Positions 1-13,741 are shown, counted from the stretch's first letter. The stretch: DNA of 64,000 nucleotides from Plasmodium malariae (GCF_900090045.1 NW_021638313.1:62001-126000); one strand, 5' to 3'. Notes: generated by a model not told the origin, from the letters alone. Translations and numbers: made by a program.

Positions 1-52
1 GAAAGAAAAAATTGCATATGTAATAGTAATATATTTTAAGTAACGAAGTTTC

Positions 53-150
53 AAACTTCATATTTCATTCTTGCATTTTTCTTCTTTATTACTTCTTACT
101 TTATATTCCTCTTCTTTATTTCTTACATGCATTAAAAAATTAAAGTAAAC
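53..150 (-). promoter_or_regulatory. Conserved purine-rich 3' flank of STP1 copy 1
   Basis: On the minus strand this block begins about 65 bases after the stop codon of the STP1 gene. It is an A/G-rich run containing AAATAAAGAAGAGGAATATA and ending near a GAAGTTTGAAAC-like segment. The same arrangement follows the other two STP1 copies (12648-12735 and 60888-60983). It could be 3' UTR with an RNA stability or processing role, or simply recent common ancestry. Function is inferred only from conservation. Confidence 0.5.
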
Positions 151-215
151 TTATTTTTTAGCAGTACCTTATCTTAAATATAATCTAACTATATTTTGGT
201 TGTATTACTATGAAT

Positions 216-2807
216 TTATGGAATGTGTTTTTCTGCTATATCAATGGATTTTTCGACTGTCCCATTATTAACTATAGAACTTGCATATAAGTCATCTTCT
301 CCTATCCAGTCTTCTATCTCATTTCTGAAACTGTCCTTCCCTATATGAGTATGGAATTCGTTATTTCTTCTATTTTCTATATCACTGTTGATATATTCAA
401 TTGTATTTTCTGTAATTTCTTGTTTGTTACCTGAATATTTTTTTGTCTTCCATTCATTTATGGATATATCCAAAAATGATTCCCTATTTTCAAGGTTTAC
501 CTCCTTTTTACATTCTTCTAATACTGCTATAAGCACGAGAATACAAAGCTTTGTTAATAATTTTTTTTTTATATATTTATATAATTCTTCATAATTTTCT
601 TTGTGCTTCAATTCTTCTATATTTAATAGTGATACATAATTTTTAGTATCTTCATTTACATATTCATCTGAGATATTCTGCAACTCCTGCGCTAATCCAT
701 TATTCCAGTACTGATCAAGATGTTGTTGTATAATCATACCCTTTTTTGATATCCACTGTCTCCATATATCTTTTTCTCTTTCTAAAAATGAAACTTTTTG
801 ATTTTCATTTGAAGATTTCTTTTTTATTTCTTCCATTTCTTGTATGTAAGATACTTCTCTTTTCCATTCATCCTTTAAACTATTAAACCAATCGTCTTTT
901 TTGAGATTTTGAGAAAGATTTCTATGTCTTTGTATCCATTTATTCCATAGAATATTTTGTTTTTTAATATCACTGATACATTTAATATTTTCTATTATTA
1001 GATCATTATCAGTTAAATTAGGAAAGGTTATATTATCCTCTTTTGTGAACTCATCTATGCATATTTCTAAAAATTCGTCTTGGATGTTTTCCCATTCTTT
1101 ATTTCTAAATTCTTCGAGTACTTCCATATGTACTTCTACTATGATTTTGGATCTGTCTCTTGTTCGCTTTGATAAATTTACATTTTTTGTAAGTTCATTT
1201 ATTTTTATTTTTTTTATAATTTCTTCATCATCATATATTATGTGTTCTAAAGGATCATCCGTAAAAATTTTACTTTTCTTGTTAGAAAATGAAGGTACAA
1301 GCAATCTCAGAAATTTCACATGTTTTCTACTTATCTTTTTTTTTTTTTTTAATATTCCAGTTAAAGCAAACTATAGTATAAGAAAAACATTTTTATAAAA
1401 TAAGCTATTACAATAAATAAATGATTTTCATATTTTTAAGCCTTTATTATTATATTACTTTAATAAAAAGAGAAAATATAATAATAATTACCAAGTTTAT
1501 TAAAATAGATGATGTATATTTATCACTTGGATTTAATATCGTACCTATAATTGTATTTTATACATATATATGTATATATTATTTAGTATAGTTATTTCAA
1601 ATGTAGAAACATAAGTAGAATTAGTGATACCTGTAGTATGTGATATTTGGGGAGGACTACGTGCTAAGGTATATGTCGATGCTTTATCAGTTGGCAGTGT
1701 ATTCTCAGGATCAGGAGATAATTGTGTGCCTTGAAGAGCTGGAGAGGGTAATGCAGTAGTATCTTCTGATGCTACATGTACATATTCAGAAATTTTAGCT
1801 TTTTCTAATGATGCATCTGTTAAAGATTGTGAATCCTCAGTTTCTATAGTTGAATGCTGAATTTCTGAATCTTCACTTTTAATAAGTTTTGATGGAGGTT
1901 GTGATGGAATTTGTAGTTCAAGTTCAGTTTGAGCTTCGGGTGTAATGGGCACATCTATATTTTTATTTTGAGGTTTGGGAATATTTTGATCTATACCTTC
2001 AGTTCCACTTTGTAATCTTTTATTTTCAAGTAATCCTTTAGTAGTTTCTGCTGAATTAGAGGTTATACATTCAGAAAGTTCTTTAAAAGTTTCTTCATTC
2101 ATTATATCACATATCGATTCTTTAGTTAGTTTTTTGGTCTTTTTTTTTGAACTTTCTTTTGTGTAACAATTTTTAAAGAGACTTTTCTTTTTTTCAAAGT
2201 GCTTCTGCATCTGTTTAATCCATGCATTATATGTTTTGCATTTGTCTAAACATGTATTGACGCATTTACCTGAATTATTCTGTTTTAAGCCCTCTATTTC
2301 TTTCAAATCGGCAGTCTTTTTTTTACAAAAATCCTCTTCTTTATATTTTAATTCTAAAAGTTCTTTATGTTTTTTTTTTAAAATCATAGGGCATCCACCA
2401 TACTTAGTTATATTATTAAAGTAATGATTTAGCCGAAACTTTAAAAAGGATTCCCACATATGTTGGCTTGTATACTGAGGAGGAGGAGACATATTCTTAA
2501 TTAGAAAATCAGCTAATTGTTTGCATTCTTCTCTAAATAAATTTTCGTTATTTGCCGTTTTTAAGAAATTAGTTTTATTTTGTATGTGAGCTCTAATAGT
2601 CTTAAATTGTGGTGTAAATGTTAGCCCAAATCCTGCCGATCCAGAAAGAGCGAAATTCTGAATTTAAAAGAATTATTAAAAATTACCTAAGTATTAAGTA
2701 TTACGTTAATTGCACTGTAACATATTTTATTATAAATAAATAATTTATGTATGAATATAATTGTTTAAAAAAAAAATGAATATTACCTTAGGTATACAAT
2801 TTTCCAT
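216..2807 (-). CDS. STP1 protein, four exons, intact
   Basis: Predicted exons on the minus strand: 2807-2787 (MENCIPK), 2657-1631, 1544-1459 and 1370-216. Every junction is GT..AG and the phases fit, giving about 762 residues. Exon 2 is the ectodomain: the family signature GGCPMIL, a downstream cysteine cluster (CVNTCLDKC), then a low-complexity S/T/E/P-rich stalk. Exon 3 (residues ~350-378) carries the single TM segment. Exon 4 (384 residues) is cytoplasmic and acidic/lysine-rich, with spaced tryptophans (WNKW, DDWF, WRQWI, INEW, EDWI) typical of the STP1/SURFIN-like intracellular domain. STP1 proteins are subtelomeric, probably exposed on infected cells; their exact role is unknown. The exon 1 start was chosen because a 21-base first exon with donor AAG/GTAATA matches copy 3 exactly in length. 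No breaks are seen. Confidence 0.93.
1336..1350 (-). repeat. A15 tract inside STP1 exon 4
   Basis: A 15-base A run on the coding strand encodes five lysines directly after the TM segment. Slippage of one or two bases here would remove the whole cytoplasmic domain. The identical run length occurs in STP1 copy 3 (62179-62193). Confidence 0.85.
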
Positions 2808-5800
2808 AATGACCCTATATTGATGCTATAGTTCGGTGAAAATGAAAATGCTAAAGAAATTTAACCGTGTACATTTTGTATCAATAGCGTATTTTAAAAA
2901 TTAAGATGTATTAAAAGGAATTACATATTTATGAGCTACGTAGTAATTTATATTAGAAATATAAAGTAAATAAATTTATTATTATATATTCTGTAAGAGT
3001 TTTATCTTATTTTACCTTAAATAAATATAAAACAACGGAAGATATATCCTAAATATGTTTTGAAATTAAATGGTAGTTAAGCATATATTAGTGTATAAAA
3101 TTTATATAACCATTATTATAGGGATCCCAATAACTTACAAAAAAAAAATTACATATAAATTAAATGTAAAATAAGTTAAAATTTATTATATATAAGTATT
3201 ATTAATCAATTTATTGCTTTTTTTTTTGGCTCTTTTTTTTTTTTTTAACGCAAAATAATGTATATAAATACTATTGTGTATTAAGGTAAACAATTCTTTT
3301 TGTTCAAGTTTTTTTGGAAAATAAATAATCTATAAACCAGATAATTATTAACACTTATAGTATGTTTGTTATTATCTTACATTTATCATTTTTCCCATAT
3401 TGCGTACTACACTGTAATTATATTGTTAACGATTTTTTATTTTTAATACCTTATATATAGATATGGGAAATAAAAATATATAAATTATACTATATTGTTT
3501 CTGTTTTTGAGAATGATAAATAACATTATAATGCACTTAATCCATTTAATAATATATGCAAATAATCTACCAAAAATTTAATAAGTTATGCTATACATTA
3601 TGCTACAAAATAATTTTAAAAAGTATACATTATCATACATATACATATATATGTATGTTCTGTACTTGTCTCTATTACCACTTTTGAATAAAATTGATTT
3701 CATTTAGGCTAAATTTTAATTAATAAAGAATAAGTTAAGGTATATTATTTATTGAATAAAATGTTGAATGCTTATGAAATATATGAAAAATTATTAGAAT
3801 ATACTTGTGAGAACGTTATTCGTACTACATGTCTAAAAAATCGTAAAATGAATTATAACTATGTAATGAAAAATAATAATACTAAATTTCACGTAAATGC
3901 AATAATATATTAAATTAAATAATACAACATTATTGATATTTCATAACTGTTTTTTTGTACTTATTCATATATATATTCTAATAAATACATCATAAAAATT
4001 TTTTTTTAATTTTATTTCTATTTTTATTTTTTTTTTCTGCATTTACTATGAATATGAAAAAATCGTTTTAAGACTATTATTAAGTATTCATTTATGATCT
4101 ATAATGACAAAATTAAGTATTAGCGTATGATATATTTTTAAATATTAATAAATGAAATCACAGAACTCTTTAATAATATTACTTGCAATATAATTTATTA
4201 TTTGTTAATGTAAATATATTATTACTTATTTTAAAATTTCTTTTGAAACAAGAATATAAAAGATAATGAATAAGCAAGAAATTAAAATAATATATATATT
4301 AACAAATTTTAGTAAATAATTATTTGAATTAGTGGTTGATGTAATATAATTATGTATAACCAATCTGTTATATTAAAGAATTAATGGTTTTTACTTATTT
4401 GTAATTTTTGAATTTATTTTTACTCAATTTTTTTTTTTTTTTTCTGTTCTTTATATTTTAATCCCTTACATTCCAACTCATTTTTTTTTTAAATATTTTT
4501 ATTTATTACATTGTACATGGGAATATATGTGATAGTAATTCATCATTTTTTAAGATATTATATATTTAAAATATCTCATTTGAATATATAAGATATGTGG
4601 AAAATATAGTACATAATATATATGTAATAGTGCTTGATTAGGTAGCAAAATAAAAGAAAATATAATTTTCTGAAATATGTGAAAGTATATTGGAAGAACA
4701 TTATTATAATTGTTATAAAGTGTATATAAAACAATTTATTTGCTCTATTTTTTTTTTTTTTATTGTTTTATATATGTATGAAAAATCTTACTGTTTTGAT
4801 GTATCCTTTATTATTATATTTTTAATATATTATAAAATTTATTGCATAACATTACAGTTTATACATAACATATAATTTAAATATATGAAAAAAATAGTAA
4901 ATATTATTATGAATTATTTGATATTTCTCTATATTACGATGGTTATTTTATTAATTTACTTAAATAGTATATTTTAATGTTAAAATATATATATTAAATA
5001 AGTGGAATTTTCATATAAAATGGACTAATGATATTCCAGTATGTATATATATATATATATATATATAACATTTTATTAAGAATACTTTTAACGGAAAAAA
5101 TATGCAAATATATTTGTATTCATTATGTATTAAAAACAAATTTCTAATAAATATAAAAAAATTATATGCCCAATATTAATTATAATCACGTAAATACATT
5201 ATACTATTGTTCACTTAAAAAATATTATTCTTCCAAATGAATAATTAAAAAATAATAAAAAAAAAAATTTACGATAATTAACAATAATATATTATTATCT
5301 TTTTAATATATATATAATTTTTTTACGACAGCATTTATGGAAGCGCTCATTTGGTTTTTATAAATTTTTAGCAGAACTAGGCTCTCTAACTATCTTACAT
5401 ATAGCTGATGTTTAGAATGAAATAAATAATAATGCATTTTTATATATTCATAATAACACAAATGTAACTTACAAAACAGAATAAAAATAAACGTTGTATA
5501 TAATGAAATTCCCTTAAACATTTACATTTAAAGAGGATTTTTCTATTTTAGTAAAAATCCTTGTTCCTAAATATTTTTTTGGGACTGTTTTAATAAAACA
5601 AAATATATATATTTGAACAACTTATTTATGTTTTTTATATATTAAGGAATACTATAAAAATGATTTATTATCTTTATAAAATATTATATTTTTTCCTTGT
5701 TGAGTATATATTATATAAGGAAAATGCATTCTTATATGTACGTCGGCATAAAGTTCAGAAACCTTTCATATTAAGTCTTTTTTATATTTGCTAAATTATA

Positions 5801-6068
5801 CATACATAAAAAATAAAATATATATAAAATAGTATTAACAATTTTTAAAGTATTATTTATATATTTATGCTAGCTATATATTAGAATATATACAAAAAAT
5901 AAAATGTTCGATTTTTATGGAATATAATGTTTTATATATGGGGCTTCAAACATAACTTGAAGATATCTATTTTTACACTTTTCTAAAAAGAAGATTACTT
6001 TAAAATGTTTTTCTTTAATATATATTTTAATATAAATTATATGTATTAATGATTATAAAAAGTTTACT
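2808..6068. other. Intergenic, AT-rich, no gene found
   Basis: Upstream region of the minus-strand STP1, facing the plus-strand relic at 6069. It contains many T and A homopolymers and a (TA)n stretch near 5043-5068. A short segment with slightly higher GC (about 5328-5400, TTTATGGAAGCGCTCATTTG) could be a coding scrap, but it has an in-frame stop and no match I recognise. No supported gene. Confidence 0.6.
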
Positions 6069-6371
6069 ATGAATCAATTTAATACGTATAATTATCTCAT
6101 CTATGATGAAAAATATTATTAATTATATAATAGTAATATAAATAGATATGCTGAGCAAAATTGAAATAATTCTTGTAATCAATTGCAAAAATTTTAAAAT
6201 GAATATGGAACTGGTAAAAAGTATATATCTAATTTCAAAAGTGTAGAATAGTTAAAATATGTTAATGAACTACATGAAGTTGCTGAATCTCATTCATGTT
6301 TAGTTTCAGTAAAATACTGATTAAAGAGATTATTGTCATATAAACCACCTTATGATGCTACTAGGTGTTAA
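6069..6371 (+). pseudogene. Decayed PIR-like gene fragment
   Basis: From an ATG at 6069 a single frame runs 101 codons to TAA at 6369-6371, interrupted only by five substitution-type stops (TAA once, then TGA, TAA, TAG, TGA) with no frameshift. The reading is clearly protein-like: NRYAEQN, NSCNQLQKF, NEYGTGKKYI, LKYVNELHEVAESHSCLV and YKPPYDATRC. Spaced cysteines and aromatic/charged blocks recall the PIR ectodomain. About 50 bases downstream (6410-6450) a short hydrophobic reading (IFFMYFLLYY) resembles a PIR TM segment. Assignment to PIR is tentative; the coding relic itself is well supported by the constant frame. Confidence 0.55.
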
Positions 6372-9300
6372 TTTAATTATTAATTTTCCATAATTATATT
6401 AATATTTAATGCAATATTTTTCATGTATTTCCTTTTGTATTACACTATATATCATTCTAATTAAAAACGTGAACACGTTTCTACAATCCTAATATATAAC
6501 GATAATTATTTATTACTCCATTAGAATTGTTTCTCTCTGTATGTAATTCTTAGTAATATTTGTTTTTTCCATCTTGGCAATGATGTTGTTTTCAATAAAA
6601 AAAAAATTAAAAGATGTCGAAATGTGCAGGTGAACAAAGTGGTAAAATGCTGATAAGTGCTTTTGAAGGGCATGACATATATTAGTGTAACAAGGGATAT
6701 TAAACAATATATACAGAACAAAATTCTAATTTATAAATTTTCAATAACACATTTTTGTGAATATAAAAAAAGACCTTAATAAACTTAATGAAATATATTT
6801 TAAAAGAATGCAAAAAAAAAAAGTTAAAATAATTTTTTTTTAATAATAATGCTACTAATGTAATATATAAGTGTATGATTCTAACAGAATTATAAAACGT
6901 TGATAAGTGAAGAGCCGTATAAACTATTGTAACAAGGTTAAAAAAAACATATTTAATTAAAAATCAAGTATTTTACTAAAAGACTAAGTTATGAAATACA
7001 TAGGATGAGAGAATAAAAAAGAATTAATTTTTATTGTATAAGTAATATTCATATTATTGTTTAGTATGTACATAATAAGGATATATAAAATTTCTTCTAA
7101 GTAATCCATCTCATAATATATATAAATGGATAGTAAAAAAGAGACTTTTATTAATTGAATAAGTGTAACACGAATAGAAACGATTAAATGTAAACAGAAT
7201 TATGATTAAATTAACTAAAAGTTTGTAATAGATAGAGTATATAATATATTGTAATGCAGAATTAATATATAAATTATGTTTTTTGTACTATAGTTATATA
7301 TTTGTCAAAAATATCATAAAGTCTGTAATCCAAAATTTGAAATACAAATACTATAAAATATAATTTTATATTAAAAAGATTTATAGAGAACAAAAATATG
7401 TATTCCAATGTCATTAAAAAATTTTAATTGAATATTAACAATACTATTAATATTTTATATTAAGATAATGGGGATATAATTTATTGAATTTTTACTAAAA
7501 TCAAACATATAGACAAATTTCTTGTATAGTGTTAGTAGACTCTATATTTACTTGTATTTCTAAAAAATAAAACGTAAAATTAAAAAATATTTAAGGTAAA
7601 ATAAATTTTTATGTTATAATTTTCTACTATATTATGCTTTAATACTGCTTGATCTATTGGAATATATTTATAATGATAGATTGGAGAGGGAAATAATATG
7701 AACTATAAAATTTTAATACTTAAGTGTATTTTTTTAAAATAATATATATGAAAATTACTTAAATTTTTCATTTATACAAATTAAATATGAGAAAATTATA
7801 TTGTGTTATATGAAGTAATCGAAAAATATTATATAGGATTGTTTTTTAGTATATTTGTAGCTAGAAATTGTGCTGCTTAATATATAATGTAATACTGATT
7901 ATGTGTTTGATGTGAAATGTTTAAATGTCAAACAAATCTATTTTAATGTTAAATATTATTTTTTAAATAAATAATATATTCATAATGCCATGAAAAAATA
8001 GAATATACAATAATACGTTTGAATTTTTATTAATTTATCATTAATTTTAATGAAATGCAAAGTATAAATTTCGATACGATAAAATAATTGTAATCATTTA
8101 TAAAAGCAAAATAATAAAAAATACCTTTAAAAAGAAAAAATTTGGTTATATAAATTTTTGAAAGCAAATTTTACTTGTTTTCATAATCTAAATTTATTTT
8201 GGGAAAAACATATAATTTTTTATGTTTGTACATGTTCAAATACAATTTTAAGTTTGTTATCTATTGTATTCAATTACAACTTAAATATATAATATCCTAT
8301 AATACAATAACATTATATTTATATATATTCCAATGTATACGGTTATTAAACAACATATTTCAAAAAAAAAAATTGCATATATCGTAAGAGATTAAAATAA
8401 AAAGATTGTGTTTTTGAAGGAACAAAAAATTGTATATTTATAAACTGAAAAGTTAAAAATGCTTTATTTCATTAAATCTTAAATAGAATGAATAAACTTA
8501 ACTATAATAAATTTAACTGTTTACATGAAAAAATTATTAAAAAATTAATTATTTATTAATATATATTTTTTTATATAATTTTTTCAATATTTTTTAATCT
8601 TTTATTTACCCAATACAATTGAAGTGTTAAAATTAGATATAAATTTACATTATAGTGGAATAACATGTAATATATATAATATGTTTAAATTGTTCTATAA
8701 TTTCTTTTTCCAATTAATGTCTTAAAAATATTGTAAAATAATATATGATTATTTTTTTTTTTTATAGTAAATAATATTTACTAACAGTGTTAAGGAGATA
8801 TATTCATATAGTTATCAAATGCAGTAAAAACTGAAAAAAAAAAAACAAATTTTAATCTATTTATTTGAACATTTATATTAATAATCTGAGAAAAATTATT
8901 ACGAAACTTCAACATTTTTGTTTAATTTAATATAATATTCCATTTACATAAAATTATAATAATTTTATTTTGTATTGTAATGTTCTAACAACATTTACTT
9001 TTTTTTTTAACCATATAGTATAATAAATTTGTTTATAAGTATAACCTAAAAATTTTTCTTATTTTTAATAAGTAGTTAAATTTATTTATATTAATAAATA
9101 TACGTTAATGTCCATTTTACTAATTAAAATTTAGTCCTAATGGAATCATCCGTATCCAAATGTGGCAATATATATATCCAATAGAAAACTTATATATAAT
9201 AAATTATACTAATTTAAAACTAGTAAATTTCATAATATTTACCACAAGTAATTAAATTTAGGTAATTCATATGTATATAATGATTAGACCTTTTTGTATA

Positions 9301-10022
9301 TATTATTTCCATATATTTGCCTCAAATATATCAACAGATTCGTATAATTTATATATTATTAATTCTTATCAAGAGATAAAAGTATATATAAAAATTTTTT
9401 TATAATGCTATAACATTATAACGATCTATATCAAAAATAAATTACAAAAGACAATAAAGAGGAACATACTATAAGTTCTTATAACGATTTTGCTTATAAA
9501 TTATATGTTTCTGAACAAGTAATAGATTAAAAGTTATCATTTGCTTTCACGTAAAAATATCTATAAATATAGGCGTTAGTACTAAAAAATAAAAAAAAAA
9601 ATGTTATATTACGTATATTATTGTTAATTTTATGTATAAATGATGTATTTCTTATTAATGTTACTTCTGTTGTAATTTTTTATTATTAGCTATTGGGTTT
9701 TTTCTTTATAAAAGATGTATATATTTTACATAAAAATATATACTTATATTTGTTTAATATCATATTAGGATTAGAATATATTCCTTCTTGTGGCATAAGT
9801 TTTTAATATAAAAAGGATAAGAAGAATATAAAATAAATATTAATATGTTAAATTTTTTTATAGTTCTCGCATAAATTCCTTTAATGTTTATAATTTTAGA
9901 ATTTCATTTAATTAATATATTGGAATTTAATATTACTCTAACTATAAATAAAATATTATATAATTTTATTGTTAGTTAAGATAGTTATTTAGAATTACCT
10001 ATAGTAATAATGTAGCTTCATC
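6372..10022. other. Intergenic, AT-rich, no gene found
   Basis: After a possible TM scrap (6410-6450) nothing coding is supported. Two imperfect copies of a short block occur at about 6645-6705 and 6898-6950, both with TGATAAGTG followed by GTAACAAGG. Two overlapping open frames on the minus strand at 6513-6721 are short and mutually exclusive. The last few hundred bases are the presumed promoter of the plus-strand STP1 copy 2. Confidence 0.55.
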
Positions 10023-12541
10023 ATGGATTTGGTAAAATTTAATGTTTTTTAATATATCTAAATTTATATCCAATTTTTAAGTTTGTGGTAAAAACAAAAG
10101 ATAAGTTAATTAAAAATTAAGGCTTAAATAATTCCTAATAATTTTTTTGAATCTAGGGTTTGCATGGATTTGGTTACTCGTCAGTGCAATATATTTTAAA
10201 TCCCATATTTAGAAGCATAGGAAAACATATTAAAAATATAACTTCTTCCTTAAGAGTTGAGAAAAATAAAAGAGAATTTAGAAAAAATTGCTTAGATCTG
10301 GCTGATTATATAATTGAGAAAAACCACGCACCCGAATATCTTGATCAATCTAAATGGGACCTAGCACTAAAGAATTGGTATCAAATTCGATATAAAGATC
10401 TAACTAGACATGGGGAATGCCCTATGATTATAGAGCAGAATGAGAGAAATCTTTTAGAATTAAGTTATGACGTAAAAGATTTTCATGAAAAAAAAATTAG
10501 AGACCTCAGGCGATTAAAACCATTCCTCATCGAAAATAATACATATAGTTGTAATAATGATCAGAGCTGTATGCAAATATTTAACGAATATAATATTTGG
10601 ATTAATGACAGGAAAAATTATTTTGAGGAAAAGAGACAACTCATTCAAAAAAATTCCTCATCTGTACAAAGGAAATTGAAATTTTCAATACCAATTAATA
10701 ACTTGCTGAATCCTGAGATATATAGTGAACTTTCTGAAACTTTACCTTCAGTTTCAGTTCCACTTGAAGAAGATGGAAAAGAGATAAGAGGAGAAGGAAA
10801 AGGAGAATGCATATCCTTAAGAGTAAGAGGAAATGCGTCTGAAAATCAAAGTACACTACAAGAAAAAGCTTCAACTTCAGGGGCATCATCACTTCAAACA
10901 TCTGAAACTATAAGTGCAGGAGAATTACCTGGATCAGCTGTAGATTCCTCAATCCATGAAGATGAAAAATCAATATTTCCTAAAAATTCTGAACAACCTT
11001 CTTCAATGACTGAATCTGATCCTGTAGAACAACGTCCAACTACTCGTGGATTAGGAGGAACTACTGGTCATATAACTACTATACCATCTGTTGAAGCATT
11101 AAATCCTGATTCAAGTTCTCTTTTTATTACACCCTCTAAAAGACTAGGTATCACTTATGTTACTTACTTTTATATTTTTGAAATAACTATACTAAATAAT
11201 ATATAAATTTTAAAAGATATTGCAGATACAGAAGGAAATCAATATAACGCCCACATATCGTATATTTTAACAAGCTTTCTAGTTATTATAGTATTTTCCT
11301 TTTTTATTAAAGTAAAATAAAACTAAAATATTAAAAATAACATAAACTTGTAATTAATGTAATATTTTATTTTATAAATATATTTCTATTAAATTGTAGT
11401 ATGTTTTAATAGGTATGTTTAAAAAAAAGAAAAAGATAAAAAGAAGAGAAGTTAAATTTCTGAGAATATTAGTACCTTCCTATTATAACAGAAGTAAATT
11501 TTTAAGACATAATCATTTGGAACACCCAATAAATGAAGATGAAGAAATCATTAAAAAAATAAAAATACAAGAACATAATATGAACAAAAATGAAAATGTA
11601 TCATACGGAAAAAAGGACAGATCTATAACTATTATAGAAGTACATATGGAAATACTGGAAGAATGCAGAAATAAAGAATGGGAATATAACAAAGGAGAAT
11701 TTTTAGCAATATGCCAAGAAGTATTAACAAAAAAAGAAAATAGAACCTACACTAACTTAAAAGATGATGAAGTAGTAATGGATAATATTAAAAGTACCAA
11801 TGAAATTGAAAAACAAAAAAGTCTATGGAATAAATGGGTGGAAAGACATAAAATGTTTTTGGAAAAATTGAGAAAAAAGGATTGGTTTAACAATCTGAAA
11901 AATGATTGGAAAGAAGAAAGATCATACATAAAAAATAGTGAAAAATTAAGAAAATATCTTTCAAATGAAAATAAAAAGATCCATTTTTAGAAAGAAAAAA
12001 AGATATATGGAGACGTTGGGTATCAAGGAAGGGTACTATTGTAGAAAAATATTTGGAAGAGGACTTGTTTGAAAAATTGAGAGAGGAAATATATAATATG
12101 ATAGATACATATGAAAATGAAGGAAGAAAGGATGATATATTATTTATGAATAAAGAATTGGAAAACAAAGAAAATTATGAAGAATTATATAAATATTTTA
12201 AAACAAAATTACTAGAAAAACTGTGTACACTAGTATTTATGATGGTATTAGAAGAATGTAAAAAGGAAGAGTATATAGAAAATAAGGAATCGCATTTCGA
12301 TAATTCCATAAATGAATGGATGACAGAAGTAAATTCAGATATTAAACCAGAAATTGAGAAAAACTTAGCTGATGTTAACGGAGATGTTTTAGGGAATATA
12401 AAAAATAATAAAAATTATGATTATGAGGGAGAAGACTGTTTCAGAGAAGAATTGAAAGAATGGATAAGAGAAAATGATGCATACATAAATTCCTTAGATA
12501 GTGATAATAACATAGACGAATGCTATCAAGTGGTAGAATAA
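10023..12541 (+). pseudogene. STP1 copy 2, frameshifted in exon 4
   Basis: Exons: tentative 10023-10031 (MDL), 10157-11147, 11226-11311 and 11400-12541, with GT..AG borders in the same phases as the other STP1 genes. Exon 2 has the ectodomain pattern (YLDQSKW, HGECPMII, SYSCNNDQSC-like region) and an S/T/E-rich stalk. Exon 3 supplies the TM, and exon 4 begins with a Lys/Arg-rich stretch and the Trp-spaced cytoplasmic domain. The exon 4 frame ends early at 11988-11990. Downstream, the homologous sequence (IWRRWVSRKG onward) resumes in another frame to 12541, consistent with loss of one A from the A5 run at 11973-11977. No other lesion is seen, so a recent mutation or an assembly homopolymer error are both possible. 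Exon 1 is also weak: no 21-base first exon like that of the other copies is evident. Confidence 0.85.
11973..11977 (+). other. Probable one-base deletion site
   Basis: The A5 run in AATAAAAAGATCC is where the STP1 copy 2 reading frame shifts. One further A would keep the frame open into the downstream homologous segment. It is compared with the aligned serine-asparagine-glutamate region of copies 1 and 3, which are uninterrupted. Confidence 0.75.
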
Positions 12542-12647
12542 TACATGCTATATATTAATAAAGACAAATTCAAAATATATTTGAATAATAATCAGGAGAA
12601 GTTGTACGATATCTATGAAATAAATTTCTTAAATTTTGTTATAATCT

Positions 12648-12735
12648 AAGGAAGAAAGAAAAAGTAGAATGCAAAGAAATGAGTTATGTAAAATAGAAAA
12701 AGAGGCATAGTACATGAAGATTCAAACGTTTTTAT
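12648..12735 (+). promoter_or_regulatory. Conserved purine-rich 3' flank of STP1 copy 2
   Basis: Begins about 105 bases after the stop: AAGGAAGAAAGAAAAAGTAG, then AATGCAAAGAAATGAG and finally ATGAAGATTCAAAC. It parallels the flanks of the other two STP1 genes despite the frameshift in this copy. Probable 3' UTR; the role is inferred. Confidence 0.5.
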
Positions 12736-13666
12736 TTAAAAGATATTCCAAGATTATATAATTGTTTTTATTCTTATTAGAATATTTCTACAAAAGTTAT
12801 AGTTACACATGATTCAATAAAAATAGCAATATTTTAATGTGTATATAAAACAAATAGTAATTTTTATATGTTATATAATAGCATATTTATTTAAAAAGTT
12901 TTAAGCAATGTTTTTTTTTTTTTGATTCCTTAATAAAAGTTTTTTTTTATTGAAATATTTGGATATGTTAAATTTTTTACATATATTATTAAATTGTATT
13001 TATTTTATTATCTATATTTTAGATAAGTATATAGTAAAATTGTCGGTGCCCGGTTCCCATGAAATTGATATTAATGCGTATATCAGGATCTTATATAAAA
13101 ATTTTTTTTTAGTATATATATATTACATTATTTGTTAATTCTTAAATTTTCATAAATTTCACTTTAGAAATAATAAAAAGAATGCATTATTTTATATTAT
13201 ATAAAAACAATAATATGTCAATTAAAATAAGATGGTACAATTATATAAAACTGTTAAATTGGATAATACGTTTTAAAATAAAAACGTTTGTACGTTAATT
13301 GAATCCTAGAATATAAATTTTATATTTTTACAGTATAAATTTTTTTCATGTCGTAGGTTCATGTCACATTTTAATAAAACATGTGTCATATAAAAAATTT
13401 GTGTTATTTTATTTTTTTTTTCTTTCATTCCTATCAATACTGTTGTATGTAGTACAAATATTTATATTTTTTAATTATAACGTAATTTTTAGAGGGTATA
13501 AACTATATATAGCCGAAAGATCATTTTTTGGATGATAAGCAACAAATTAATAACTATATACATTGTATAAGCTAATGCACCAATTTTCACAGCATATATT
13601 ATATTTATACTAATTCTGAAATAAAATCCCTATGAACTAAAGAAGTCATTTTATTTTAATTTTATT
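12736..13666. other. Intergenic with weak paralogy to 43.47 kb
   Basis: No gene. GGATATGTTAAATT at about 12961 recurs near 43480, upstream of the paralogous relic there, so the duplicated block probably starts here. GATAAGCAACAAAT at 13535 also occurs in the fam-m relic 3' flank at 25920. A small island of higher GC (CGGTGCCCGGTTCCCAT, 13044-13060) is unexplained. Confidence 0.4.
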
Positions 13667-13710
13667 ATGGAAATTATTGATTATAAAAATTTAGAATTGT
13701 TCTGTTCGAA

Positions 13711-13741
<31 letters not shown>

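Noticed and set aside
388..1398. Plus-strand frames overlapping the STP1 exon 4 at the left end
   Set aside because: Antisense shadows of a well supported minus-strand exon; their residues are the F/S-rich complement of a K/E-rich domain.
9139..9153. ATGGAATCATCC followed by GTATCC as an alternative first exon for STP1 copy 2
   Set aside because: It would need an intron of about 1 kb, whereas the other STP1 first introns are about 130 bases.
12950..13138. 62-codon plus-strand frame after STP1 copy 2
   Set aside because: Begins with TTG, passes over homopolymers, and does not continue into relic P1.
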